A stretch of 64,000 nt of DNA from Shimia sp. (lineage in GTDB: Bacteria > Pseudomonadota > Alphaproteobacteria > Rhodobacterales > Rhodobacteraceae): contig JAAENN010000374.1 in the NCBI GenBank assembly GCA_024224295.1, positions 1 to 64,000 of the forward strand. The letters run 5' to 3'. Below are positions 53,099 to 63,464 of the stretch, one piece after another (positions within the stretch are counted from its first letter, which is position 1; every line of letters begins with the position of its first letter). The position numbers were made by a program, and so were the translations under genes. Under the pieces are notes generated by a model. It was not told where the DNA came from. It saw only the letters and a list, made by a program, of their open reading frames with translations, and searched no databases.

Positions 53099-55639
53099 GT
53101 GCAGCAGAACGATCCAAACATCACCTTGATCACCCCCGACGCTCCTATGAGCCCTGCCACGCACGGCGGGCGTGCCAAATGTTTGCAGCGTCTGTTTCGG
53201 CTGGACCTGCCTGTTCCGACAACTGTGGCGCTGTCGTTTGACGCGGTGCATGGGCTAGCCGCCGGCGATCTGCCTGACATGACGGAAATGCTGGCGCCAT
53301 TTGATGACAATCAGCTGTTGTGTGTGCGTCCAAGTTCTGAAGATCCCGATTGGGGTGGTCCCGGGGCGATTCTAAATATCGGTATGAATGATGCTTTATT
53401 GAGTCAGCTCAGCGAGAGCATTGGTGCGGAGGCCGCAACCAAGCTCTATTTGAAGTTTATTCAGTCCTATTCTACCCATGTCGCACGGCTTGATCCGGAC
53501 ATATTTGACGATCTTGACAGCGGTTCAGTGGACGCAGTTTCCGGCTATTTGGCCGCCTATGAGGATGAGGCTGAGGAGCCCTTTCCACAAGCGCTTGAAA
53601 CTCAGCTGATTGGTGTGTTGCGGTCCATGGCGCGTGCGTGGGAAGGCACAACCGCGCGACTGTTGCGCCAGGCCAAAGGTGCGCCAGCGGATGCTGGGCT
53701 CGGTCTGGTTATTCAGGCGATGGCGCTTGGTGTTGGCAAAGGTGAAAGCGGTAGCGGCGTGCTGCAGCTTGTGAACAGCGATACGGGCTTACCACAAATC
53801 ACGGGCCGGTATCTGAGCCAGTCGCAGGGGCGAGATGCTCTGCAATCTGGCGCAGCTGCGTTGTTTTTGCAGCAGGACGAGCGCGGACCTTCGCTGGAAG
53901 AAAAGGCGCCGCAGGCGTTTAATCAACTAATCGAGTTTTCGATTCTGATGCGCAAACGGTTGCGTGAAGAAATGCAAATTGAGTTTACGCTTGAAAACGG
54001 TAAACTCCGTATTTTGGATGGTGTACGCGTGCAGCGAAGTGCCCGCGCGGCAGTTCGTATGGCAGTGTCTTTGGCGGGCGACAAGATTATTCCACGCGAA
54101 GAAGCCTTAATGCGGGTAGAGCCCCGGGCACTCAACGAGTTGTTACACCGTCAGGTGGACCCTGAGGCAGAGCGAGACGTTCTGGGCTTTGGAATAGCGG
54201 CCAGTCCAGGCGCGGCCACTGGCAAAATTGTGTTTACGGCGGCTGAGGCACAGGCTGCCGCAGCTCGTGGCGAGGCCTGCGTTTTAGTTCGACGGGAAAC
54301 CAATCCAGAGGATATTCGAGGAATGCATGCCGCCAGTGCGGCCCTGACAGAACGTGGTGGGATGACTAGCCATGCGGCGGTGATTGGGCGTGGCCTTGGT
54401 CTGCCCTGTGTTGTCGGCGCAACGTCGATGCGGTTTCAAGTTCGTAAAAAACGGATCGTGGCGGCGGATGGCCGGGTCTTCACAGAAGGTGATGTGATCA
54501 CTGTGGATGGCACAAATGGACAGATTTTGGCGGGTGAACCGAGAATGCTCGAAGCGGCGCTGGATGACTCCTTTCAGACCCTGATGGACTGGGCAGATGA
54601 AAGCCGCGACATTGGTGTGCGCGCCAACGCAGATACGCCGGCGGATGCCAAGACGGCACTGGCTTTCCAAGCGGAAGGCATTGGGCTTTGTCGAACGGAA
54701 CACATGTTTTTTGAAGCAGACCAGCTGATCGCTATGCGTGAGGTAATCTTTGCCAACGGTCCGGAAGATCGCAGCGTGGCTTTGCAGGCGCTTTTGCCGA
54801 TGCAGCGCGAGATGTTTGTTGAGCTCTTTGAGCTGATGGATGGGCGGCCGTTGTGCATTCGACTTTTTGATCCACCCTTGCATGAGTTCCTGCCAACTGA
54901 CCGGGCGGGGATACGGGATCTGGCAGAAGCGCTGAACCTGCCGCTTTCGGATGTCACAAGGCGAGTCGAGGCGCTAGGAGAATACAATCCGATGTTGGGC
55001 ATGCGCGGCGTGCGATTAGGCATCACGGTCCCGGAAATTCTGGATATGCAAGCGCGGGCGATTTTTGAGGCAACATTGGATGCATGTGGTGACGATGACC
55101 CAGTGGTGCCTGAAATCATGATTCCATTGGTTTCGGCCAAACGCGAAGTAGAGCTGGTCAAAACCCGCATTGATGCGATTGCTGCAGCGGTAAAAACCGA
55201 GCGCGGGCGGGATTTCGACTATCGACTTGGCGTCATGGTGGAAACGCCGCGGGCGGCTTTGCGAGCTGAAGACATCGCGCCTCATTGTGAGTTTTTTAGT
55301 TTTGGGACCAATGACCTGACCCAGATGACCTATGGTCTGTCGCGTGATGATGCAGGCCGATTTATGAGCCCCTACGTACAGCAAGGCGTCTTTCCTGAGG
55401 ACCCCTTCCACACACTGGACCAAGAAGGCGTGGGTGAGTTATTGCGGCTTGGGGCAGAGCGCGGACGGCGAGCACAACCCGGGCTGACCCTGTCTGTCTG
55501 TGGGGAGCATGGCGGAAGTCCCGAATCGATTGCCTTCTGTCGCGAGATTGGTTTGGATTATGTCTCCTGTTCGCCATTTCGGGTGCCGGTCGCACGATTG
55601 GCAGCGGCCCAATTGGCGATTGCAGATAAGGTCAAATAA
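53099..55639 (+). CDS. PPDK-like PEP-utilising protein with degenerate ATP-binding domain
   Basis: An 846-residue relative of pyruvate, phosphate dikinase. The swivelling domain has the phospho-His site ERGGMTSHAAV, and the TIM-barrel PEP domain is complete down to SVCGEHGGSP with the catalytic Cys. The N-terminal ATP-grasp domain looks altered: the RSGA and MPGMMDT-type motifs are replaced by RPSSED and GGPGAILN, and the usual Asp and Gln of QDIEF and LQTR positions differ (MQIEFT, LDGVR). It may therefore not use ATP as PPDK does. GTG 53099 is chosen; ATG 53147 would shorten it by 16 residues. It follows glyS by 88 bases. Confidence 0.83.
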   Translation: MQQNDPNITLITPDAPMSPATHGGRAKCLQRLFRLDLPVPTTVALSFDAVHGLAAGDLPDMTEMLAPFDDNQLLCVRPSSEDPDWGGPGAILNIGMNDALLSQLSESIGAEAATKLYLKFIQSYSTHVARLDPDIFDDLDSGSVDAVSGYLAAYEDEAEEPFPQALETQLIGVLRSMARAWEGTTARLLRQAKGAPADAGLGLVIQAMALGVGKGESGSGVLQLVNSDTGLPQITGRYLSQSQGRDALQSGAAALFLQQDERGPSLEEKAPQAFNQLIEFSILMRKRLREEMQIEFTLENGKLRILDGVRVQRSARAAVRMAVSLAGDKIIPREEALMRVEPRALNELLHRQVDPEAERDVLGFGIAASPGAATGKIVFTAAEAQAAAARGEACVLVRRETNPEDIRGMHAASAALTERGGMTSHAAVIGRGLGLPCVVGATSMRFQVRKKRIVAADGRVFTEGDVITVDGTNGQILAGEPRMLEAALDDSFQTLMDWADESRDIGVRANADTPADAKTALAFQAEGIGLCRTEHMFFEADQLIAMREVIFANGPEDRSVALQALLPMQREMFVELFELMDGRPLCIRLFDPPLHEFLPTDRAGIRDLAEALNLPLSDVTRRVEALGEYNPMLGMRGVRLGITVPEILDMQARAIFEATLDACGDDDPVVPEIMIPLVSAKREVELVKTRIDAIAAAVKTERGRDFDYRLGVMVETPRAALRAEDIAPHCEFFSFGTNDLTQMTYGLSRDDAGRFMSPYVQQGVFPEDPFHTLDQEGVGELLRLGAERGRRAQPGLTLSVCGEHGGSPESIAFCREIGLDYVSCSPFRVPVARLAAAQLAIADKVK

Positions 55640-55786
55640 AATAAAGGGAAATTCGCCCTAAATTTGCTGATTTCCTGCGATGCCTTTGGTGCGGCATTGT
55701 GTATTGGTGGACCATTTGGCCTTTTTCCTTTAAGAGACGTCTCGTTAATAGCTGCTAGGGGCGCCTTGCCCCGACATGAGGTTCCA

Positions 55787-56431
55787 ATGCGCCAACTTAT
55801 TGTTAGTGTTATTTCATTTGTTGTGACTGCTGGTTTAGCTTTCGCAGAGGCGACACCTTCCAACGTCGAAGACAAAGAGAAACCTCGTCAGCTAGTTCTG
55901 TTTGACGGCAAATCGCTGCGCGACATTTTTGGCACCAAGAAAAAGCAGACGCTAACTGAGATCAGCTACAGCCGGGCTTTCATAGATAGCCAGCCCAAGG
56001 TCGCGGATCAGCACCGCACAGCGGAATGGCAGTGCCTGTCCGAGGCATTGTATTTCGAGGCTCGCGGTGAGAGCGTGAAGGGGCAATTTGCGGTGGCGGA
56101 AGTCATTATGAACCGCTCAAGTCATGCATCCTTCCCGGACAGCGTTTGTGGTGTGATCAATCAAGGCACTGCCAGTGGTCGTAAGTACCGGTGTCAGTTC
56201 ACTTATAACTGCGATGGTATCAGCAATAAGATACGTGAACATGGGGCGTATGAGCGAGTAGGTAAAGTGGCTCATCTGCTGTTAGATGGTGCACCTAAGC
56301 AGCTCACCGATGGTGCTACACATTATCACACCAAGGCGGTTAACCCGCGTTGGGCGCGTACCTTTCCGCGGACCACTACGATTGGCGTGCACCACTTCTA
56401 CCGTATGCCGACGCGGCTCTCTCAAAACTAA
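55787..56431 (+). CDS. Exported SleB-family cell wall hydrolase
   Basis: A 214-residue protein with a signal peptide (cut near AFAEA, residue 20) and a C-terminal hydrolase_2 (SleB) domain, a peptidoglycan lytic fold. Motifs are CLSEALYFEARGES (the catalytic Glu), AVAEVIMNRSSHASFPDSVCGVI and GATHYHTKAVNP. A GAGG lies before ATG 55787; the upstream open frame is not protein-like. It acts in the periplasm, probably in wall turnover. Confidence 0.9.
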   Translation: MRQLIVSVISFVVTAGLAFAEATPSNVEDKEKPRQLVLFDGKSLRDIFGTKKKQTLTEISYSRAFIDSQPKVADQHRTAEWQCLSEALYFEARGESVKGQFAVAEVIMNRSSHASFPDSVCGVINQGTASGRKYRCQFTYNCDGISNKIREHGAYERVGKVAHLLLDGAPKQLTDGATHYHTKAVNPRWARTFPRTTTIGVHHFYRMPTRLSQN

Positions 56432-56455
56432 CGTTTGACGGGATTTTGGGCGTTT

Positions 56456-56480
56456 AAGCGGCGTGTAGCGCCGCTTTCCG
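56456..56480 (+). terminator. Possible terminator after the cell wall hydrolase gene
   Basis: An 8-bp stem (56456-56463 with 56469-56476, TGTAG loop) closes with a short T run. The T tract is weak. Confidence 0.5.
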
Positions 56481-56560
56481 CTATGGTTTGAAGCGGGGTG
56501 TCCTGTTAAAGGCTGCTTATTCCCTTGATCGAGGGACTGGCAACGGTACGGACCAAACCT

Positions 56561-57499
56561 ATGACTAATGAAATTCGATTGGCATTTGCCCACCCTTCCG
56601 AACGCGCGGAAGCAACGTCCGGCTCTGACCCGCTTGATCGGATCTCTTTGCGCGATCATATCGTTGAGGTCGAGATCGGTGCTTTCCAAGCAGAACGTGG
56701 GGCAACGCAAAGAGTGTGTTTCAATGTTGTTGTCGAAGTCTTACCGACAGGCGCAGCGGTGGTGGATGACGATGTGGACCGTATCCTCTCCTATGACAAG
56801 GTGACTGAAGCCATCGCTTTTGAATTGGCTGCGGAACGCCTAAATCTCTTAGAAACCTTAGCGGCGCGGGTGGCGGACCGGGTGCTTTTGGAGCCTCAGG
56901 CGCAGCGGGTTTTTGTGCGCATCGAAAAACTTGACCGTGGTCCGGGGGCCTTAGGCGTTGAGATTGTAAGGTCACGAAAGACGCATCTAGCTCCGGTGGA
57001 AACACTGGTTGAGGAAGAGCCACCAAAGCCGCGTGTAGTATACCTGACCAATGAGGCAAGGACTTCTAAGAACCTGTCCGGCTGGATAGACCAGCTTGAG
57101 GCCGCAGAACAGCCGCTGATATTGTGCGTTTGTGGCCCGGATGTATCTGCGCCGCAGACTGGCCAGGAACTTACGCAGCGGCGCGTGGACTTGCTGGCGA
57201 TTGAGCAAAACGCCTGGATGCTGGCCGCTCGCGATAAGCGCTGTGTGGTTGTGGATACGCGTACTGAGCTCGATTGGGCGATGAAAAATGGCCAGATTTG
57301 CGTCTGGGCGCCGTCTAAAATTGTATTGGATGCCGTAGAGGGTCCAGATGCGCCGCCCAGCGATGCCATCGGCATCGCAGCGTGGTTTGCGGAGGAGATG
57401 CAGGCGGAAGCATTCTGGGTTGTCGGGGCGGTAGACAGTAGTGAGGTTGCGCTTGAGACTGCTAATCGGCAGATCAATATCGAGCAGAGCACTCTCTAA
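56561..57499 (+). CDS. folB: Dihydroneopterin aldolase with C-terminal extension domain
   Basis: A 312-residue protein. Residues ~25-145 form a FolB aldolase domain (SLRDHIVEVEIGAFQAER, SYDKVTEAI, LNLLETLAARVADR, VRIEKLDRG), which splits dihydroneopterin to the hydroxymethyl pterin and glycolaldehyde. About 165 further residues follow (from PKPRVVYLT) and form a second alpha/beta-like domain that I do not recognise. Ordinary FolB is near 120 residues. ATG 56561 is family-like. folP is 39 bases downstream, and no folK is in the window. Confidence 0.86.
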   Translation: MTNEIRLAFAHPSERAEATSGSDPLDRISLRDHIVEVEIGAFQAERGATQRVCFNVVVEVLPTGAAVVDDDVDRILSYDKVTEAIAFELAAERLNLLETLAARVADRVLLEPQAQRVFVRIEKLDRGPGALGVEIVRSRKTHLAPVETLVEEEPPKPRVVYLTNEARTSKNLSGWIDQLEAAEQPLILCVCGPDVSAPQTGQELTQRRVDLLAIEQNAWMLAARDKRCVVVDTRTELDWAMKNGQICVWAPSKIVLDAVEGPDAPPSDAIGIAAWFAEEMQAEAFWVVGAVDSSEVALETANRQINIEQSTL

Positions 57500-57538
57500 G
57501 CTATTGCTTTTTGTCTCGCCTTTCCGCAAGCAGCCGAT

Positions 57539-58558
57539 ATGAAGACTTATTACCGTCCGATCGTGCAAACCGATGCCGCACGTCTTGAAACCGCAGTTAC
57601 GCTCGCTGGCGGGTGGTGTTGGTTCACGCATGTTGAGGTGCTGTGTCGCGGCGAGGCCACCTTAATCATACCTGCTGACGAGGTTCCCACAGAGGTTCTA
57701 GCCAGATTGTGCGCCCCACGGGAGCCAATCTGTGATCTTGTTATGGATCAGCCACAGCTGATGGGTATTTTGAATGTCACGCCAGACAGTTTTTCTGACG
57801 GCGGGCAGTTTGCCGGCGCTGATGCGGCTGTGAGGCAAGCGAAAGCTATGAATGCTGCTGGTGCTCGCGTGATTGACATCGGTGGGGAAAGCACACGGCC
57901 AGGCGCAGATTTTGTTCCGGTCGAAGAAGAAATCGAACGTACCGCCCCGGTTATTCGGGAGATTTCGAGCAAGCTGGAAGCGCCGATCAGCATTGATACA
58001 CGCAAGTCGGAGGTCGCTAGGCAAGCTTTAGAGGCCGGGGCGTCGATGTTGAATGACGTGTCCGGGTTCACATATGATCCGCAGCTGGCGAAAGTTGCCA
58101 AAGAGGCAAACGTACCGGTTTGCGTGATGCACGCTCAGGGCGATCCGGCGACGATGCAGCAAAATCCAACCTATGAGGATGTTTTGCTTGATGTTTATGA
58201 CTTCCTTGAAACACAAGTTGAGCGTCTCATTAACTTGGGGCTCGCACGGGGGCAGATCGTGGTGGACCCAGGCATTGGGTTTGGCAAAACCCTTGCGCAT
58301 AACCTTGCTTTATTAGCGCGTTTGAGCCTGTTTCATGGTTTGGGTTGCCCCATTCTTTTAGGCGCGTCGCGGAAGAGATTTATCGGCACCATCGGCGAAG
58401 CTTCGCTTGCGCAACAGCGTATGCCGGGCTCCGTTGCGGTTGCGCTTGAAGGGGTGGCGCAAGGCGCGCAAATTGTGCGCGTACATGACGTGGCAGAGAC
58501 CCGTCAGGCATTAAATCTGTGGCAGGCAGTGACGACAGGAGACTACAATGGCGCGTAA
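57539..58558 (+). CDS. folP: Dihydropteroate synthase
   Basis: A 339-residue TIM-barrel enzyme that joins p-aminobenzoate to the pterin diphosphate, the sulfonamide target. Conserved loops are [42 protein letters not shown] and [10 protein letters not shown]. The catalytic barrel begins near residue 70; the first ~65 residues are an N-terminal extension found in related alphaproteobacteria. Its end overlaps the glmM start by 11 bases. Confidence 0.95.
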   Translation: MKTYYRPIVQTDAARLETAVTLAGGWCWFTHVEVLCRGEATLIIPADEVPTEVLARLCAPREPICDLVMDQPQLMGILNVTPDSFSDGGQFAGADAAVRQAKAMNAAGARVIDIGGESTRPGADFVPVEEEIERTAPVIREISSKLEAPISIDTRKSEVARQALEAGASMLNDVSGFTYDPQLAKVAKEANVPVCVMHAQGDPATMQQNPTYEDVLLDVYDFLETQVERLINLGLARGQIVVDPGIGFGKTLAHNLALLARLSLFHGLGCPILLGASRKRFIGTIGEASLAQQRMPGSVAVALEGVAQGAQIVRVHDVAETRQALNLWQAVTTGDYNGA

Positions 58559-59894
58559 ATTCTTTGGAACCGATGGGGCTCGCGGGACCGCCAATACCTA
58601 TCCAATGACTGCTGAGATGGCGCTGCGGATCGGCGCCGCTGTTGGGCGGTATTTCCGCAATGACGGCACCAATCAGCACCGTGTGGTTATTGGCAAGGAC
58701 ACGCGCTTGTCCGGCTATATGTTTGAAAACGCGCTGACCGCGGGTTTGACTTCCACGGGCATGAACGTATTCCTACTTGGCCCGGTGCCGACCCCTGCTG
58801 TGGGGTTGCTGACAACCTCTATGCGGGCCGATCTGGGCGTGATGATCTCCGCCAGCCACAATCCCGCAGATGACAATGGCATCAAGTTCTTTGGTCCGGA
58901 TGGCTTCAAGCTGTCCGACGAGGTGGAACTGGAGTTGGAGAAGCTAATCGAGAGCGGCGTTGAGCCGGCGCAGGCACAGAATATTGGCCGCGCGCAGCGG
59001 ATTGATGACGGGCGCTTCCGTTACATTGAGCGGGTGAAAAGCTCTTTGCCTCGGGACTTGCCGCTGCGTGGTGTGAAAGTCGTTATTGATTGCGCCAATG
59101 GTGCAGCTTACCGCGCGGCGCCCGAGGCTCTTTGGGAGCTGGGGGCTGAGGTGATAACTGTGGGCGTGACGCCCAACGGTTATAACATCAACGAAAGTTG
59201 CGGTTCTACCAGTCCGCGTACCGCGCAGGAGACCGTTGTCGCACACGGCGCAGATGTCGGGATTTGTCTGGATGGAGATGCCGATCGGGTGATGATCATC
59301 GACGAGAAAGGCAAAGTGGCCGACGGCGATCAGATCATGGGGCTTCTGGCCAGCCAATGGGCGGAGCAAGGCCGCCTGAAAGGGCGCGCGCTGGTTGCCA
59401 CCGTGATGTCCAATCTTGGCTTGGAGCGTTTCTTGGAAAGCAAAGGCTTGCGGTTGGAGCGTACGGCGGTTGGTGACCGATATGTCGTGGAAGCCATGCG
59501 CAAAGGTGGCTTCAATCTGGGTGGCGAACAGTCTGGGCACATCGTGATGACGGATTACGCCACGACAGGCGATGGTCTGATGGCTGGCCTGCAGTTTCTC
59601 GCTGCGATGGTGGAAAGCGGCAAAAAAGCGTCCGAGTTGGCGCAGGTGTTTGAAACCGTGCCGCAGATGCTCAAGAACGTGCGCTATGGTGCAGGGCAGA
59701 AGCCATTGGACGCTGACATTGTCAAGGCTGCGATTGCGGATGCGGAAGTGGCATTGGTTGGACAGGGGCGCTTGTTGATCCGTAAATCCGGCACAGAACC
59801 GCTTGTACGTGTGATGGCTGAGTGTGAGGATGCGCAGCTATTGGAACGCACCGTCGACAGTGTCGTGGATGCGGTTAAGGCCGCAGTGGCCTGA
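58548..59894 (+). CDS. glmM: Phosphoglucosamine mutase
   Basis: A 448-residue enzyme that turns glucosamine-6-phosphate into glucosamine-1-phosphate on the way to UDP-GlcNAc for peptidoglycan and lipid A. The phosphoserine loop [16 protein letters not shown] (Ser near 103), the metal loop DGDADRVMI, and the C-terminal [12 protein letters not shown] phosphate-binding loop are all present. ATG 58548 overlaps folP and is preceded by AGGAG. Its end converges with the DMT transporter, four bases apart. Confidence 0.96.
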   Translation: MARKFFGTDGARGTANTYPMTAEMALRIGAAVGRYFRNDGTNQHRVVIGKDTRLSGYMFENALTAGLTSTGMNVFLLGPVPTPAVGLLTTSMRADLGVMISASHNPADDNGIKFFGPDGFKLSDEVELELEKLIESGVEPAQAQNIGRAQRIDDGRFRYIERVKSSLPRDLPLRGVKVVIDCANGAAYRAAPEALWELGAEVITVGVTPNGYNINESCGSTSPRTAQETVVAHGADVGICLDGDADRVMIIDEKGKVADGDQIMGLLASQWAEQGRLKGRALVATVMSNLGLERFLESKGLRLERTAVGDRYVVEAMRKGGFNLGGEQSGHIVMTDYATTGDGLMAGLQFLAAMVESGKKASELAQVFETVPQMLKNVRYGAGQKPLDADIVKAAIADAEVALVGQGRLLIRKSGTEPLVRVMAECEDAQLLERTVDSVVDAVKAAVA

Positions 59895-59898
59895 ACCG

Positions 59899-60819
59899 TT
59901 AAGTAGGTTTTGAGCCAAATAGACGCTGCAAAGCGCCGAATTGACTCAAAGCGACTCCCGACAAAATCAGTAGCGTTGCCCAAATCATGGAACCAGGTAG
60001 TGGCTCTCCCATCAGCGAAACGCCAAAGACCACCGACCAGAGTGGCACCTGGTAGTTTGTCAGGCTCATGAACACTGGGCCGGCGCTGCGAATAACTACA
60101 ATGCGCAGTAGGTTAGCACCTGCGGTTGGAACCAAGCCCAGTAGGGCAACCAGAGCCAGACCTTCTAAAGGTGGCATTGGTGGCGCTCCGTGTTGCACAA
60201 AAGCAATTGGGATCACAACAAAGCTTCCAAAAATCAGTGTGGCGGCGGAAAGGCCGACTGGGTCAAGCGGGGGCAGTTTGCGTAGAACAATTGAAGAGAC
60301 GCCATAGCAGCTCGCGGCAGCAAGGCAGGCGATCCGTCCATAGCTTTCCAATGGGTTGCCGGTTGAGGCAAAAGCTGCGGGGCCAATCAAGACAAGTACG
60401 CCCGCGAAGCCAATGAGAAAGCCGAGTGAACGGCGCAGAGTCATGCGCTCGCCGGGGACAAAGAAGTGGGCGAGCGGCAGAACGAAAAGCGCCACAGCGG
60501 CCATGGATACGCCGGTGAACGCTGAGGTCACGTATTGCTGCGCCCAAGCCAGGAACATGAAAGGCACCGCGGCGCTGAAGATGGAGACAAAGGCCAGTCG
60601 GGGCCAGTCGGTTGCTTCGGTCGTGAACATGCGCCCCCCGCGCAGTTGCCAGAAAGCAATTGTAATCAGGGCGGCAAAGCCAATGCGCCCGGCGGCGACC
60701 CAAAACGGAGGCATATGCCCAAGGGCCAGCTTCTGTACCATAAAGGTGCCGCCCCAGATCAGCCCAAGCAGAGCGACCATGAGCCAGCTTTTGAGAGTAA
60801 TGTCCGGTGCCGTCGTCAT
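59899..60819 (-). CDS. DMT-superfamily (EamA) transporter
   Basis: A 306-residue inner-membrane transporter with ten hydrophobic helices in two EamA repeats (LLGLIWGGTFMVQKL, AAALFVLPLAHFFVPGE-type segment, and GVSLMGEPLPGSMI in the second). Start ATG 60819 overlaps the stop of the small membrane gene upstream by four bases (ATGA), so the two are co-translated. The substrate is unknown. It is unrelated in detail to the transporter at 36143. Confidence 0.88.
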   Translation of the reverse strand: MTTAPDITLKSWLMVALLGLIWGGTFMVQKLALGHMPPFWVAAGRIGFAALITIAFWQLRGGRMFTTEATDWPRLAFVSIFSAAVPFMFLAWAQQYVTSAFTGVSMAAVALFVLPLAHFFVPGERMTLRRSLGFLIGFAGVLVLIGPAAFASTGNPLESYGRIACLAAASCYGVSSIVLRKLPPLDPVGLSAATLIFGSFVVIPIAFVQHGAPPMPPLEGLALVALLGLVPTAGANLLRIVVIRSAGPVFMSLTNYQVPLWSVVFGVSLMGEPLPGSMIWATLLILSGVALSQFGALQRLFGSKPT

Positions 60820-61169
60820 GCGCTGCTCATGAAGAGAGACCGCGCTAAGGCCGCAAAGAGGGCGGCGTGACCAAAAGTGACCAGAATGCCGGCGATTTTC
60901 CACCCTAAGGGCGTTGGTACGCCGGGTTGAGATCGCGCCACGCCGCGGGTCAGGGCCAGTTGATACAGCACCAGCAGGGTCGTCAATGTGCCCGGGATTG
61001 CCTCACTTATTGGCAATACCAACAGCAGGGCCAACAGAGGCTGATGGAACAGAGCGGTCCCGTAGTTGCCAACCCAAAAGGTTTCGCCAGTTGGCCGCTC
61101 TCCGCGTAGAACAGCGCGCAGCCAATCGAGCGTAAACAGGGTCAGGCGGGTTTCATTTTTTTCGGCCAT
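60816..61169 (-). CDS. Small membrane protein, 117 residues
   Basis: A short protein with a charged N-terminus (AEKNETRLTLFTLDWLRAVLRGERP) and two or three hydrophobic segments (ALLLVLPISEAIPGTLTTLLVLYQLALT; IAGILVTFGHAALFAALA). ATG 61169 is chosen as it gives a compact protein; the longer frame would run upstream to 61259. Its last codons overlap the start of the transporter gene, indicating a common mRNA. No family is recognised. Confidence 0.72.
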   Translation of the reverse strand: MAEKNETRLTLFTLDWLRAVLRGERPTGETFWVGNYGTALFHQPLLALLLVLPISEAIPGTLTTLLVLYQLALTRGVARSQPGVPTPLGWKIAGILVTFGHAALFAALARSLFMSSA

Positions 61170-61254
61170 AGCTATGCCTCTCAGCTGTTTAGGCGGACCA
61201 TGCCTATGGCGGTGGGAAACGTCAAACCAGTGATCCGGGATTGGTCTGATGTGA

Positions 61255-61286
61255 AACAAAAAAGGGGAGCCGAAGCTCCCCTTTTC
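61255..61286 (-). terminator. Terminator of ilvC
   Basis: On the minus strand GGGGAGC-TTCG-GCTCCCC (61264-61281) is followed by six T residues. The UUCG-type tetraloop and long T tract make this a strong rho-independent terminator 17 bases after the ilvC stop. A second small inverted repeat (61287-61293 with 61300-61306) spans the ilvC stop codon. Confidence 0.9.
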
Positions 61287-61302
61287 CTAAGCAAATCGCT
61301 GC

Positions 61303-62454
<1,152 letters not shown>

Positions 62455-62456
62455 TC

Positions 62457-62912
62457 ATGCTCGATGATCTTGATCGCCGCATTTTGCGCTACATGCAAGC
62501 AGACCCGACTCAATCTGTACCTGATTTAGCGGACCAGTTGTCGCTGACCACGTCGCGTCTGACGCGACGGGTTGAGAAGTTGAAGGACGCTGGAGTGCTG
62601 CGGGGACAGCGGGCGGTGATAGACTGGCAGGCTTTGGGTTATGCGGTCGAGGTCTCGTTGCGGGTGACGTTGGACAAGACGCAATCGCGGGCGTTTGATG
62701 AGTTTATTGAGGCCGCGCGCGACATTCCGGAAGTCACGGAAATTCAAACGTTTTTGGGCCGTGTCGATGTGCGTCTATCGGTGATCGCCAAAGACATGGG
62801 GCATTATCAGGAAGTGTACCGCAGCCGAATCCTGACTCTGCCGCATATCGCGGATATTGAATCGCTGATGCATGTGGCACGGATAAAATCGGATGAAAGC
62901 CTACCGATATGA
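62457..62912 (+). CDS. Lrp/AsnC-family transcriptional regulator
   Basis: A 151-residue regulator. The N-terminal helix-turn-helix (LDDLDRRILRYMQADPTQSV, LTTSRLTRRVEKLKDAGVL) is followed by a RAM domain. It diverges from ilvC, which suggests feedback control by a branched-chain amino acid; this is inferred from position. Its stop overlaps the start of a second Lrp-type gene by four bases (ATGA), so the pair is co-translated and might form mixed oligomers. Confidence 0.9.
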   Translation: MLDDLDRRILRYMQADPTQSVPDLADQLSLTTSRLTRRVEKLKDAGVLRGQRAVIDWQALGYAVEVSLRVTLDKTQSRAFDEFIEAARDIPEVTEIQTFLGRVDVRLSVIAKDMGHYQEVYRSRILTLPHIADIESLMHVARIKSDESLPI

Positions 62913-63364
62913 TTGAGTTGGATGAGATTGATCGACACCTTCTCAAGGCATTAGCGGAAGATGCGACGCAGAATGCTGGTGCGTTGGGCCGGCGGTTTGG
63001 GTTGTCGCAACCGGCGACGTGGCGGCGGGTAAAGCGGTTGCAGGATAGTGGAGCGATCGCGGGGCGGAAGCTCGACTTGGATTATGAGAAGCTGGGCTTT
63101 GGCGTGACGGTGTTTTTGGGGGTGAAGCTGGCCACCAAGGGTCGGGTGAGCTTGGACGACTTTGAGCGCGCGGTATCGGCCATTCCTGAGGTGCAGACGG
63201 TAGAGCATGTGCTGGGGCTGTACGACTACCGGCTGCGGGTCACTGCGCGCGATATATCTGATTTTGAACGGGTTTTGCGGCGTCGGGTGATGACGTTGCC
63301 GGGTGTCGGCAATGTGGAGGCCAATGTGTTGTTGAGCGAGGAACGCCGGCCAGGGCCATTGTGA
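62909..63364 (+). CDS. Second Lrp/AsnC-family transcriptional regulator
   Basis: A 151-residue regulator with the helix-turn-helix ELDEIDRHLLKALAEDATQNAG and PATWRRVKRLQDSGAI and a C-terminal RAM domain. It is the same length as the gene upstream but clearly diverged in sequence. It reads through a 4-base ATGA overlap with its partner. The aminotransferase gene at 63465 follows on the same strand after 100 bases and may be another target. Confidence 0.9.
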   Translation: MIELDEIDRHLLKALAEDATQNAGALGRRFGLSQPATWRRVKRLQDSGAIAGRKLDLDYEKLGFGVTVFLGVKLATKGRVSLDDFERAVSAIPEVQTVEHVLGLYDYRLRVTARDISDFERVLRRRVMTLPGVGNVEANVLLSEERRPGPL

Positions 63365-63464
63365 ACGGTTGATCGGAAATTACGAAGGGTCTTGAAGGCT
63401 CTGGGTGATTGGTTGCGCTGCGCGTTTGGGTTAGACCTTAGGTAACATGATAAGGAGTTTCCCG

